Shown: positions 17,371-27,900 of the stretch, piece by piece
Layout of the letters: each line of letters opens with the position of its first letter
Numbering within the stretch: position 1 is the stretch's first letter
DNA from: Gemmatimonadales bacterium
Lineage (GTDB): Bacteria > Gemmatimonadota > Gemmatimonadetes > Gemmatimonadales > GWC2-71-9
DNA: 64,000 bases
Assembly (NCBI GenBank): GCA_025927545.1
Contig: JAICLE010000004.1
Span: 20,979 to 84,978 of the forward strand
Reading direction: 5' to 3'
The notes under the pieces: model-generated
What the model was told of the DNA's origin: nothing
Databases searched by the model: none
Seen by the model: only the letters and a program-made list of their open reading frames with translations
Position numbers and translations under genes: made by a program

Positions 17371-18633
17371 TTACTCGTATCGAAGCGCCTCCACCGGATC
17401 CATCCTCGACGCGCGGCTCGCGGGGTAGAGCCCGAACAGCACGCCGGTGAGGATGGAGGCGACCAGCGCGGCGATCACGGACCCGAGCGGCACCGCGGCC
17501 GGGATCGGGGAGAAGGTGCGGACGGCCCAGGCCACCAGGGCGCCGAGGGCCATACCGATCACGCAGCCCACGAGCGTGAGCGTGGCGGCCTCCACCAGGA
17601 ACTGGAACATGATCTCCCCCCGGGTGGCGCCGAGTGCCTTCCGGACCCCGATCTCGCGGGTGCGCTCGGTGACCGAGATCATCATGATCGCCACCACGCC
17701 CACGCCCCCCACCAGCAGCGCCACGCTCGAGAGCGCGATCATCACCACGAAGAAGGCGGCGGTGATCTTGTTGAAGGCGTCCAGCACCCGGTCCTGCGTC
17801 ACGATCGCGAAGTTGCTCTCGTCGGCGGGCCGGAGCCCGCGCTTGCTCCGAAGCGCGGCGGTGACCTCGTCCTGCGCCTCGAGGGTCGTGACCGAGTCGG
17901 TCGGCACCACGGCGACCTCCATCCAGCCACGCTCGAAATCGGTCACCTTGGTGAAGGTGGTGTGCGGCATGGCGAGGCGGGGGTCGTCGGCGTCGCTGAA
18001 CAGCGAAGCGGCCTCGGCGTGCAGCCCGATGACCTCGAACGGGACGCCGAAGATCCGGATCTGCTTCCCGATCGGGTCGCGGCCGGGGAACAGCGACTGG
18101 GCCAGCTTGTCGTTGATGATCGCCACCCGGGCGCTGGCCGCGTATTCGATCGGGGTGAAGTTCCGCCCCGCGAGGATGTCTCCGCCGTTTACCCGGGGCC
18201 ACGCGGGACTGAACCCGGCCATGCGCACGCTGCTGAGGGTGGTGCCCTCGAACGCTACCGGGCCCTCGGTGTACTCGCCGATGTTGATGTCGCGCACGCT
18301 CGGAAGCCGGCGGATCATCTCCGCCTCCTGGGTCGTGATCCACGGCATCCGGCGCCAGGGAGAGAGCTCGTCCGAGCCGTCGTCAATCTCGAGCCCGTCA
18401 CTGAAGTAGCGCTGGACGTAGAACGTCTTGGGTCCGGCCGCTTCGAGGATCGCCGTGATGCTGCGGTTGATGCCGGTGATGGCCGAGCCGATCGCGATCA
18501 CCACCGTGACTCCGATCGCAACGCCGAGGATCGTGAGGGCGGCGCGCACCTTGTTGGCGCGGAGCGCGTCGAGCGCGATGCCTACGCCCTCGGCCATCCG
18601 GCTCAGCAGCCCCGCCGGGCGCGCGGGACTCAC
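17371..18633 (-). CDS. ABC transporter permease (MacB/FtsX type), type-B paralog 1 (GTG start overlapping the upstream stop; ATG 18597 is an alternative)
   Basis: MAEGVGIALDALRANKVRAALTILGVAIGVTVVIAIGSAITGINRS; C-term GLYPASRASRMDPVEALRYE. Confidence 0.92.
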   Translation of the reverse strand: MSPARPAGLLSRMAEGVGIALDALRANKVRAALTILGVAIGVTVVIAIGSAITGINRSITAILEAAGPKTFYVQRYFSDGLEIDDGSDELSPWRRMPWITTQEAEMIRRLPSVRDINIGEYTEGPVAFEGTTLSSVRMAGFSPAWPRVNGGDILAGRNFTPIEYAASARVAIINDKLAQSLFPGRDPIGKQIRIFGVPFEVIGLHAEAASLFSDADDPRLAMPHTTFTKVTDFERGWMEVAVVPTDSVTTLEAQDEVTAALRSKRGLRPADESNFAIVTQDRVLDAFNKITAAFFVVMIALSSVALLVGGVGVVAIMMISVTERTREIGVRKALGATRGEIMFQFLVEAATLTLVGCVIGMALGALVAWAVRTFSPIPAAVPLGSVIAALVASILTGVLFGLYPASRASRMDPVEALRYE

Positions 18634-19871
18634 TCGGCCCTCAGCGCCACGATCGGGTCGAGCCGCGCGGCACGGCTCGCCGGGTACACCCCCGCTACGA
18701 CCCCCACCCCGACGCCGAGCACCAAGCCCACGACCACCGACCACGGCGCGACCGCCGCGGGGAGCGGGGTCGCCGCCTTGACCACGAACGCCAGCGCCAG
18801 TCCGAGCCCGATCCCGAGCAGCCCGCCCGCCGCGGAGAGCGTCGCCGACTCGACTACGAACTGGGCGAGGATGTCTCGCCGGCGGGCGCCGAGCGCCTTG
18901 CGCACGCCGATCTCACGGGTCCGCTCGCTCACGGCCATGAGCATGATGTTCATGATGACGATCCCGCCAACCACCAGGGAGATCGCGACCAGTCCGGGAA
19001 GGGCGACGAACAGGATCGCGGAGATCTTCCGCCACATTCCCAACGCGCCCTCCGCTGTCTGGAAATCGAAATTGTTCCCCTGCCAGGGCTTGAGCCCGCG
19101 GTGGCTGCGCATGATCGCCTCGGTCTCGGCCATGGCCTGCTGCATCGAGGTCGGATCGGCCGTTTTCACGATGAGCGCGTCGAGGATATTGATCGGGCAG
19201 ATCAGCCGCCGGCCCGGCGCGCTGAATGGCATCACGGCGAACTTGTCGAGCGAGAGGCCGAACAGCGCCCCCTGCTTTTCGACCACCCCGATGATGCGGT
19301 AGGGAAGGCCGCCGATCCGCACGGTCTTCCCCACCGGGTCCAGGTTCGGCAGGAGCCGTTGGGCGAGCTCGTACCCCGCGACCAGCACCGGCGCGGTGGT
19401 GGCCACCTCGGCCGGCGTGAACGCCCGTCCCGCGGTGATGCGGTAGTTTCGGATATCGAAGTAGCTCGCCTCGGTCCCGACCAGGTGGATGTCCTTCGCG
19501 GTCCTCCCCTCGTAGTGGACGGCGACCCGGTCTTCGCAGAACTTGGCAAAGCTCGCCGGCGTGCGGACCCGGCCGCGCACCTCGTCGGCGTCCGCGTAGC
19601 TGATGCGCGGCCGGCGGCGCCAGGCCAGCCAGGTCTCCTCGCTCACGTTGCCGCTGGTGATGCCGGGCCGCTGGCGCAGCTCGAAGGTGTTGGCCCCCAC
19701 GAGGGTGTTGGCGAACCGGTCGACCATGTAGCGGTTCATTCCCTGGACGATGGAGACGACCGCGATGAGAAAGGTCACCCCGATCAGCACGCCGATGAGG
19801 GAGAAGAAGCTCTTGAGCTTCTGCGCACGGATCGTCCGGAGGGCCAGCCGGACCGCCTCGAGCAGGCGCAT
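18630..19871 (-). CDS. ABC transporter permease (MacB/FtsX type), type-A paralog 1
   Basis: MRLLEAVRLALRTIRAQKLKSFFSLIGVLIGVTFLIAVVSIVQGMNRYM; C-term GVYPASRAARLDPIVALRAE. Confidence 0.93.
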   Translation of the reverse strand: MRLLEAVRLALRTIRAQKLKSFFSLIGVLIGVTFLIAVVSIVQGMNRYMVDRFANTLVGANTFELRQRPGITSGNVSEETWLAWRRRPRISYADADEVRGRVRTPASFAKFCEDRVAVHYEGRTAKDIHLVGTEASYFDIRNYRITAGRAFTPAEVATTAPVLVAGYELAQRLLPNLDPVGKTVRIGGLPYRIIGVVEKQGALFGLSLDKFAVMPFSAPGRRLICPINILDALIVKTADPTSMQQAMAETEAIMRSHRGLKPWQGNNFDFQTAEGALGMWRKISAILFVALPGLVAISLVVGGIVIMNIMLMAVSERTREIGVRKALGARRRDILAQFVVESATLSAAGGLLGIGLGLALAFVVKAATPLPAAVAPWSVVVGLVLGVGVGVVAGVYPASRAARLDPIVALRAE

Positions 19872-20570
19872 CTACGCCGCGGCGCCCCGGGTGAGCTGGT
19901 CGCTCTCGACCCGCCCGTCGCGCAGCACCACCACTCGCTCGGCGTGCGCCGCGATGTCGGGCTCGTGGGTCACCATGATCACGGTCTGGCCGCCCGCGTG
20001 GAGGTCGCCGAAGACCCGCATGATCTCCTCGCTCGTGGCGCTGTCGAGGTTGCCCGTCGGCTCGTCGGCGAGCAGGATCGAGGGATCGTTCACCAGCGCC
20101 CGCGCGATCGCGACGCGCTGGCGCTGGCCGCCCGACAGCGCGTTGGGACGGTGCTCCAGCCGGTTGGCGAGCCCCACCCGCTCGAGCGCTGCCACGGCCC
20201 GCTCGCGCCGCTCGCGCACCCGGGCGCCGGCGTAGACGAGCGGCAGCTCCACGTTGTGGAGCGCCGTGGCGCGGGGCAGCAGGTTGAATGTCTGGAACAC
20301 GAAGCCGATCTCCCGGTTCCGCACCCGGGCCAGCTCGTCGTCGGTGAGGCGGGAGACCTCCTGCCCGTTGAGCCAGTACTCGCCGCCGGTGGGTGTGTCG
20401 AGGCAGCCGAGCAGGTTCATCATGGTGGACTTGCCGGAGCCGGACGGGCCCATGATCGCGACATACTCGTTGCGCCGCACGTCCAGTGTGACGGTCCGGA
20501 GCGCGAGGATGCGCTCCTCACCCATCCGGTACTCCCGGCTCAGTTCCCGGATGCGGATCACCTCGCTCAT
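19872..20570 (-). CDS. ABC transporter ATP-binding protein (MacB/LolD-type)
   Basis: Walker [10 protein letters not shown]; signature [15 protein letters not shown]; Walker [13 protein letters not shown]. Confidence 0.96.
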   Translation of the reverse strand: MSEVIRIRELSREYRMGEERILALRTVTLDVRRNEYVAIMGPSGSGKSTMMNLLGCLDTPTGGEYWLNGQEVSRLTDDELARVRNREIGFVFQTFNLLPRATALHNVELPLVYAGARVRERRERAVAALERVGLANRLEHRPNALSGGQRQRVAIARALVNDPSILLADEPTGNLDSATSEEIMRVFGDLHAGGQTVIMVTHEPDIAAHAERVVVLRDGRVESDQLTRGAAA

Positions 20571-21841
20571 GTTTCGGCCGCCTTCCGCTTGGTGGTGTCG
20601 GCCGGGGTCACCCTGGCGCCGTCCCGGAGGTCCCGGATGGCCTGGTAGGTGCCGGCCACGATCGTCTCCCCTCCGCGGAGCCCGTCCCGGACCTCGAAGT
20701 ACTCGTCGCCGGCGATCCCCACCTTGACCGGCCGGAACGTGGCCTCGCCGCCCCGGACCACGAACACGCCTTCGGTCTCGTGCTCGGGCCGGCGGAGCCG
20801 GGTCGTGTCCACGTTGGGGTCCGACTCGTTCGGTAGCCGTTCGTCGTCCCGCACCGTGAGGGCGATGATCGGAATGCTGAGCACCTGGCTCCTCGTATCC
20901 GTCACGATCCGCGCGGTGCAGCTCAGGTCGGGCCGCACGTCGCGCGGCGGGTTTTCGAGCGTCACCTCGACGTCGAAGTCCACCGCCCGGTCGTTCGACC
21001 CCGAGGCGGTCTGAGTCGCCGTCAGCTTGGCGCTGTGGCTGATCTTGGTCACGCGCCCCACGAACGAGGTGTCCGGGTAGGCGTCGATCGTCACCTGCAC
21101 CGAGTCGTTCGGGGAGAGCCGCACGACGTCGGTCTCGTCCACCTGCACCTTCCCCAGGATGACCGACAGGTCGGCGATCGTCATCAGCAGGCCCGTCTCC
21201 CGCGAGAACGTTCCCGGCACCGCCACCTCGCCCTCCTCCACCGCGAGCCGCACGACCCGTCCGGTGATGGGAGAAGTCAGCCGGGTCTTGGCCAGGTTGT
21301 CGCGCGCTTCCTGCAGGCTGGCCCGCGACTGCTCGAGCTGGGCCCGGGTGGCCTGGTAGGTGGCCTGGGCCACCTCGTACGCGGTCTGCGCCTGCTCGGC
21401 CGACTCCGGCGTGATCAGGTTGGGCCCGAGCTGGCTGAGCTCGCGGGCGCGCTTCCAGGCCCGCTCGGCCTGGTCCAGGCTGGCCCGAGTCTGGGCCAGT
21501 GTCGCCTCGGTCGAGGCCACCACGCCCTGGGCCCGCGACACCGCCGCCTGGTACTGCGCCGGGTCGATCTGGAGCAGGAACTGGCCCTTGGTCACCCGAT
21601 CACCCTCGCGGACGGCAATCCGGATGATCCGGCCGGTGATGTCGGCGCTGATGTCCACCGAGGTCTTCGCCTCGATCTTCCCGCTCGCCGTCACGGCGCT
21701 CACGAGGTCGCGCCGCGTCACCTGCTCCATCCGCACTTCGGTGCCGGCGTGCTTCTTCCGGTTGATCCGGTAGGCCACGGTGCCACCCAGGACCAGCGCG
21801 ACCATGACGATGCCCAGCCCGATCTTCATCCCGCGCGACAT
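20567..21841 (-). CDS. Efflux RND/MacA-type periplasmic adaptor subunit
   Basis: N-terminal [25 protein letters not shown], central coiled-coil, [25 protein letters not shown]. Confidence 0.93.
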   Translation of the reverse strand: MSRGMKIGLGIVMVALVLGGTVAYRINRKKHAGTEVRMEQVTRRDLVSAVTASGKIEAKTSVDISADITGRIIRIAVREGDRVTKGQFLLQIDPAQYQAAVSRAQGVVASTEATLAQTRASLDQAERAWKRARELSQLGPNLITPESAEQAQTAYEVAQATYQATRAQLEQSRASLQEARDNLAKTRLTSPITGRVVRLAVEEGEVAVPGTFSRETGLLMTIADLSVILGKVQVDETDVVRLSPNDSVQVTIDAYPDTSFVGRVTKISHSAKLTATQTASGSNDRAVDFDVEVTLENPPRDVRPDLSCTARIVTDTRSQVLSIPIIALTVRDDERLPNESDPNVDTTRLRRPEHETEGVFVVRGGEATFRPVKVGIAGDEYFEVRDGLRGGETIVAGTYQAIRDLRDGARVTPADTTKRKAAET

Positions 21842-21853
21842 GTGCGTTCCTCG

Positions 21854-23380
21854 TTAGCGAAGGGGACGACCGACCGCCGCCTCGAGCGCCGCGATCGCCT
21901 TGTGATAGTCGTACACCGCATTGACGTAATCACCCTCGGCACGCTGCACCGCGTTCTGGGCATCCGACAGCTCCAGCGACGTTCCCGCGCCGAGCCGGTA
22001 GCGCTCCTGCGCCAGCCGAAGCTGGTCGCGGGCCGCTTCGCGGTTGGCGGCCTGGACCGCGATCGCCTGATAGGCGGTCTGGAGGCCGAGGTAGCGGGCG
22101 TGCACGTCGCTGCGGACCTGGAGCCGCCGGGCGCGGGCGCTCTCGTCGGCGTCCGCCTCCTGCGCTCGCGCCTGCGACAGCCGGAGCGAGCGGCCGAAGC
22201 CGGTGAAGATCGGGAGCGAGATCCGCAGGCTCGCCTGGAATGGCTGACCCGTGTAATCGAAGGGGAAGACGTTGTTCGCGTCGCGGATCTGGCGGCTCAC
22301 CGGGTCGAGCAACGCCGTGCCCCCATCGGTGAGCCCGGCGGAGGCGAAGCAGTTGTCGACGACGCCGCCCAGGGCGAGCGCGCTCCGGACCTGGTTGTCG
22401 TACTGACAGGCGGCGGCCTGCTCCCGAGCGCTCCCCAGTTGCTGGTCGAGCAGGAAGCCTTCGTTGGTGAACTGCTGGGTGAACCCGCTCCAGCCCGCCT
22501 GGACCGACAGGGTAGGGAGGAACTCGCTCTTGGCCGACCGCACGCCGTAGGAGGCCGCGGTCCGGCGGGCACGGAGTGATCGCAGCGCCGGGTTCTGCAC
22601 TTCGGCGAGGGCGAGCAGCGAATCGAGCTGGAAGGCCGGGGGCGTCACGGGGAACGAATCGCTCAGCGCGATCTGGTCCACGGGCACCGCGGGCTCGACG
22701 CCCATCCGGCGTAGAAGGTCCAGCTTGGCCTCGTTCTCCGCCTGGACCGCGCGGAGCAGCGCCACGTCGCTCTGCCCCTTGGCCACCTCCGCCTGCCGAA
22801 CATCGAGCAGCGTGGCCTGGCCGACCTTGTAGCGCGCATCCGCGAGCCGCAGGAACTCCGCGTTTCGCACTACCTGCTGCCGTGCCACCGCTACCTGCGC
22901 CGTCGCCTGCAGGGTGGTGAGATACTGGGTCTCGATCTCTACGCGGAGCGACACCCCCGCGCCGCTGATGTCCTCGTCCGTGGCGCGCTGCAGTGCCTTC
23001 TGCGTCGCGGGCGCGGTGAGCGTCCTTCCGTCCAGTTGCCACTGCAGGCTGAGGCTGTAGCCCGAGGTCACGAACGCCGAGGTCGGCCGGACGAAACCGC
23101 CCCCGAAATTGGATTGGCCCGAGCCGGTGTAGCCAAGATCGGAGCTGACGTTGAAGGAGGGGAGCAGGCTGCCGTAGGCGTTCCGGACGCCCCAGCGGGC
23201 GGGGCCGGCGTCGTTCAGCGTCTGCCGGTACGTGGGGCTGTTGGCGCGCGCCTGCCGCAGCGCCTCGTCGAGCGACAGGGTCACGGCGGGGACCGGCTGC
23301 AGGGCCGCCGTCGTGTCCTGCGCCGCCGCCAACCGGGGGCAGAACGCGAGCAGCGCGAGGAAGCCGTACGGTCGGATCAT
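21854..23380 (-). CDS. TolC family outer-membrane efflux protein
   Basis: Signal peptide MIRPYGFLALLAFCPRLAAAQ; VTLSLDEALRQARANSPTY; RLGAGTSLELSDAQNAVQRAEGDYVNAVYDYHKAIAALEAAVGR. Confidence 0.93.
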   Translation of the reverse strand: MIRPYGFLALLAFCPRLAAAQDTTAALQPVPAVTLSLDEALRQARANSPTYRQTLNDAGPARWGVRNAYGSLLPSFNVSSDLGYTGSGQSNFGGGFVRPTSAFVTSGYSLSLQWQLDGRTLTAPATQKALQRATDEDISGAGVSLRVEIETQYLTTLQATAQVAVARQQVVRNAEFLRLADARYKVGQATLLDVRQAEVAKGQSDVALLRAVQAENEAKLDLLRRMGVEPAVPVDQIALSDSFPVTPPAFQLDSLLALAEVQNPALRSLRARRTAASYGVRSAKSEFLPTLSVQAGWSGFTQQFTNEGFLLDQQLGSAREQAAACQYDNQVRSALALGGVVDNCFASAGLTDGGTALLDPVSRQIRDANNVFPFDYTGQPFQASLRISLPIFTGFGRSLRLSQARAQEADADESARARRLQVRSDVHARYLGLQTAYQAIAVQAANREAARDQLRLAQERYRLGAGTSLELSDAQNAVQRAEGDYVNAVYDYHKAIAALEAAVGRPLR

Positions 23381-23503
23381 GGCAGGAGCCCTTTGTGGTG
23401 TGGGACGTGACCGGGCCACAATACGGCCGATCGTCGCCAGGGTTTCAGGTTGCGACGACAGTTCGAGGTCAGGGCTGTCGGAGAACGGCTTCGGGGAAGG
23501 GAA

Positions 23504-24157
23504 TTACTCGGCGCCTGCGCGGGTGACGATCGTGTTCCGCGCGGGCAGCTCGAGCCGCTCCAGCCGACCCTTTGCATCGGTGGCCAGAGTCCCCGCGATG
23601 TCGCCGGCCAGCGAAACGCGCGAGGCTCCGCCCGCGGTGCCGGACTCCCGCCGTGCGGTGATGGTCGCCCGCCGGCCGGAGCGGGGGAAGATCGCCGTCA
23701 GCGTCCGGCCCGCGGGCGTGGCGAGCTCCGCTACCGGCATGTACAGCGAGAACACCTGATCGTCGAGCAGGACCACGTCCGGCCCGCCCGGTAGCTCCCG
23801 CCCCGACTCGGAACCCCTGGCGACGGTGCGCACGATCAGCCGGGCGCCGGAGCCGGCGGCGAGGATGACGGTGACCGCGCCCTCGCTCTCCACGTCGAGC
23901 TGGAACTTGGCGAGGGCGGAGTCGGGCGTACGCTCGAGCGTCGCGGCGAGTCGGGTGGTCGGGCCGGTGGACGGATAGCGGGCGGCCGCGATGATGGTCG
24001 AGCCGGGCAGCCCGCGGGCGCGGGTGGGGCGAAGCGTGAACTCTTCGCGCCCGATCTCCTTGCCGCCCTGGCTGACCACCAGCTTGGTCTCCAGCGGCTC
24101 CTGCGTGCCCGTCCCGAGGAGGGGGAGCATCATCGTGAGAAGCAGTGCGCTTCGCAT
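23504..24157 (-). CDS. Hypothetical secreted protein
   Basis: MRSALLLTMMLPLLGTGTQ signal peptide; coding-like ORF between the TolC and creatininase genes. Confidence 0.6.
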   Translation of the reverse strand: MRSALLLTMMLPLLGTGTQEPLETKLVVSQGGKEIGREEFTLRPTRARGLPGSTIIAAARYPSTGPTTRLAATLERTPDSALAKFQLDVESEGAVTVILAAGSGARLIVRTVARGSESGRELPGGPDVVLLDDQVFSLYMPVAELATPAGRTLTAIFPRSGRRATITARRESGTAGGASRVSLAGDIAGTLATDAKGRLERLELPARNTIVTRAGAE

Positions 24158-24173
24158 GCCGTCTCCACTCACC

Positions 24174-24893
24174 TCAGGGTCCGGTGAGGCAGCTACTGAT
24201 CCGGTCGAGAATGAATCTATACAGCAGCTCCCCCTTTTGGGCGGACGCCAGACTGGGGAATCCGATCGAGCCGGGTGAGCCCTCGGGGAGCCGGCGACTG
24301 TGCCCCGGACGGTAGCGGGCCAGCATTTCCGGCGTGATGGCGAAGTCGCGCGCGAGATCCATGCGGACGGTGTCGGGGGCCAGGAAGAGGAGCAGCGACG
24401 TGTCGAGCTCGCCCCCCTGGATCGGCGCGCCGGGCCGCTCGAGCAGGGCCCCGAAGTCCAGGCTGAAGACGTCCATCACCTGCAGCGTGGCCTCGTCGGT
24501 CCGGACGGTGCTCAGCGCCTCGAGATGGGCCTCGCTGGCCTGAGCGGTCAGAATGATGAACTCGCGGACGCCTGCCCCCTCCTCCCAGGACTCGATAAGT
24601 TCGTTCATGACACGGTGCAGCGTGCGGCGCCGGAGCGTGGCGCCGCCCGGGAACGCGTGCGTCGGCGCGTGGACACCGTACTCCAAGGTGGGCGCCCGCA
24701 GGATCCCGAACTCCGCCGAAAGGTCGTCGGCGAGGTGCTCCACGATGATCGTGTCGCAACCGAGCGGCAGGTGGGGGCCATGCTGCTCGGTGGTGCCGAC
24801 GGGCACCACCATCCCGGGGCGCTCCTTCAGCCGCTCGCGCACCGCGCCCGGAGTCATCTCCTTTATCCGCCAGGGACGTCCCGCTTGAGTCAT
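24174..24893 (-). CDS. Creatininase family protein
   Basis: VVPVGTTEQHGPHLPLGCDTIIVEHLADDLS...YGVHAPTHAFPGGATLRRRTLHRVMNELIESW. Confidence 0.85.
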   Translation of the reverse strand: MTQAGRPWRIKEMTPGAVRERLKERPGMVVPVGTTEQHGPHLPLGCDTIIVEHLADDLSAEFGILRAPTLEYGVHAPTHAFPGGATLRRRTLHRVMNELIESWEEGAGVREFIILTAQASEAHLEALSTVRTDEATLQVMDVFSLDFGALLERPGAPIQGGELDTSLLLFLAPDTVRMDLARDFAITPEMLARYRPGHSRRLPEGSPGSIGFPSLASAQKGELLYRFILDRISSCLTGP

Positions 24894-24911
24894 CGCGCGT
24901 GGTCGTGGGTG

Positions 24912-27900
24912 ATGGTGGTGATGGCACTGGTCGCCGCCTCGGCCGAATGGCTGCGCCGCCCCGCCTGGGGCTGGGTCGTGGCTGTGGCGCTCGCGCTGGC
25001 CGCCGTGCTGCCGCTTCTCCGCCCGCTCTCCGGGCGGTGGCGCGGCGCGCTGGCGGGGGCGCTCGCCGGGCTGCTCGTCGCGATGGTCGTTTCGGAGTGG
25101 CGCCTCTCGGCCATCGAGCACCACTGGCCCGACCAGCGCGCGCGGCGGGTCGAGGCGGCCTCCCACCGGCTCTCGGGTGATCTCCACGCCGCCTTCCGCC
25201 GGGCCGAACGGCTGGCACAGGCCGCCGCGTCCACCGGCGATACCGACCGCGAGGCCGCCTTCGCGGTGCTCGACCGGTTGATCCCCCGCGGCGGCCCCGA
25301 GATGAGCGTCGTCATCCTCGACGCGCACGGGCTCCCCTGGGCGTGGGCGGGCCGGCACCGGCTTCCACCCAGCGCGCTCAGCGATTCGATCGGTTCGCGG
25401 GCGACTGGATATTACGTCGAGCTCGAGGCCAGGCGCCACACCGGGGACGGCCGGCTCGCGGTGGCCGGCGTGCTCATCTGGGCACACCCGGCTGTTCCGG
25501 ACGGCGGCCGGAGCCTCGCCGAGCTCTTCCGGCGGCGCACCGAGGTGGGCCTCACCGTCTATCCGCCGGGCGCCGCACCGGACAGCGCCGACGTCTTCGA
25601 CTACGAGGAGCCCACTACGGCGGGCCCGCGCCTCCTATTCAGCGTGCGGCCGGTCCCGCCGGAGCAGGGGGCTGCCAAGGAACTGGCGTACCGGCGCGGC
25701 AGTCTGGCGGTCACGTGGCTGCTGCTCGCGGTGCTCGGGCTGGCGCTCGGAGCGGAGCGGCGGCCGGCGGAGCGCGTGGCCCTGCTCGCCGCGCTGGTGT
25801 GGCTCGCCGTGCGGGCCCCGGTCGGCCAGGCGCTCGGCCTGCAGCCGCTCTTCTCACCCGCGACGTTCTTCCGGCCGCTGCTCGGCCCGCTGTCCGGCTC
25901 GGCCGGCGTGCTGGCGCTCGCGTCCACGCTGCTCACGATCGGCGGCGTGTGGCTCTGGCGCCTGCAATTGCCGCGGCGGTGGCCGGGGATCGCACTGGGC
26001 GGCGCCCTGCTGCTCACGTCGCCCTACCTGATCAGCAGCCTGGGGCGCGGCATCACCCCACCGGCCGATGGCGTCTCGATCGGGCTGTGGTTGAGCTGGC
26101 AGCTCGCGCTGATGGTCGCCGCCGCCGCGCTCATCGTGCCGACGGCCGCGCTCTTCCGGGGCACGGCCCGCGATCGCCGGCGCTGGGGCCACATCGCGCT
26201 TGGCGTCGGCATCGCGCTCGCGGCGTCCGTCATCGGCGTGGCCGTCTGGAGCCCGCGCGGCGGCTGGCCCGGCTGGTACACGTTTCTCTGGACGCCGGCG
26301 CTCCTGCTGGTCACGTTGCCGGCCCCGCGCTGGGCGACGATTACCGGCATCGCGCTGGTGGCGGGGAGCGCGTCCGCGCTGGTGACCTGGGGCGCGGAGC
26401 TGGCCGGGCGGATCCAGGTGGCGCAGCGCGACGTTGCCCGCCTCGGAAACGAGCCGGATCCGCTCGCGGTCCCGCTGCTCGAACGGTTCGGCGAAGCCGT
26501 CCGCCGGAGCCCGCCACCCGCCACGGCGTCCGAGATGTACGCGCTCTGGCGCGGGTCGGCGCTGGGCACGCAGCAGTATCCGACGTCGCTCGCGCTGTGG
26601 TCGCCCCGCGGCGCGCTGCTCGACGAGCTCGCGCTCGATTCGCTCGACCTGCCGCCCTCGCTGCTCTCGAGCATGGTGCAGCGGCTGGGCCCGGCCGACA
26701 CTCTGCAGCTCGTGCAGACGCTCCGGGTCCCGGGCATCCACTATGTGCTCGTGGTGCGCGTCTCACCCGAGGAGGTCATGACGGCGGCCATCGGGCCACG
26801 GTCCGAGCTCGTGCTTCCGGGAAGGGTGGGGCGTTTGCTCGATCCCGGGAGCCCGCAATCGCCGCTCTACCGGCTCACGCTCAGTCCGCCGGCGGATCCG
26901 TCGGCCGCGGTGCCGGTTCCACGCTGGCGGCGCGAGGGGTGGTCGGTGCGAAACGAGTACCCGCTCGAGCTGCCGGGCGGCCGGCGCACGGTGCACGTGG
27001 CCATCGACCTGCGGGGCCCGCTCCCGCTCTTCGTTCGCGCCGTGCTGGTCGTGCTGCTGGACGCGGCCGTGCTCGCGCTGCTGTGGTTCGTGGCCGAGCT
27101 GATCGCCGGTGCCCGGCTCCGACGGCCGCGGTGGCGCAGCCTCATTCGCTCGTTCCGGATCCGGCTGGCGGTCACCCTGGGCGCCTTCTTCCTGGTGCCG
27201 GCCATCGGTTTCACCGCCTGGAGCTTCGCCCGCCTGGCCCAGGAGGTCCAGCGCAGCCGCGACCTGCTCATCACCCAGACGTTGCGCGACGCGGTCCTCA
27301 CCGCGGGGGAACTGGTCCGGGGCGGCAGCCCCGCGCCCGATGAGCGGCTGCGCGAGCTGAGCCGGCGGATCGACGCCGACCTGGCCCTCTACCTCGGCGG
27401 CCGCCTGGCGGGAACCAGCACGCAGGTCCTGGAAGACCTCGGCGTCATGCCGCAGCTCATGGATCCGGAGGCGTACACCGCCCTCGCCCTCGGCGGAGAC
27501 CTGGAGATCACGCGCGACGGCTCGATCCCGGCGCTCGCGGAGCGGGTGGGCTACCGGGTTCTCCAGCCCGGGAGCCCGACCGACATCAGCGTGCTCGCTA
27601 CGCCGCAGCTCGCCGACGACTCGTCGCTCGCCGTGCGGCAGCTCGATCTCGCGCTCGTGCTCCTCCTCACGACCCTGATCGGTGTCGCGGCGGCGGTGGT
27701 GGGCGCCCAGCGAGCCTCGCGCGCGCTCTCGCGTCCCGTCGCCGAGCTCCGCCGCTCGGCGCTCGCCCTCGGCCGCGGGCAGCCCATGCCCGCACACGCG
27801 GGCAGTCCGCCGCTGGAATTCGAGCCCGTGTTCGGTGCCTTCGAACGGATGGCGGCGGATATCCGTTCCAGCCAGCACGCTCTGGAGGAAGCGCGGCGAC

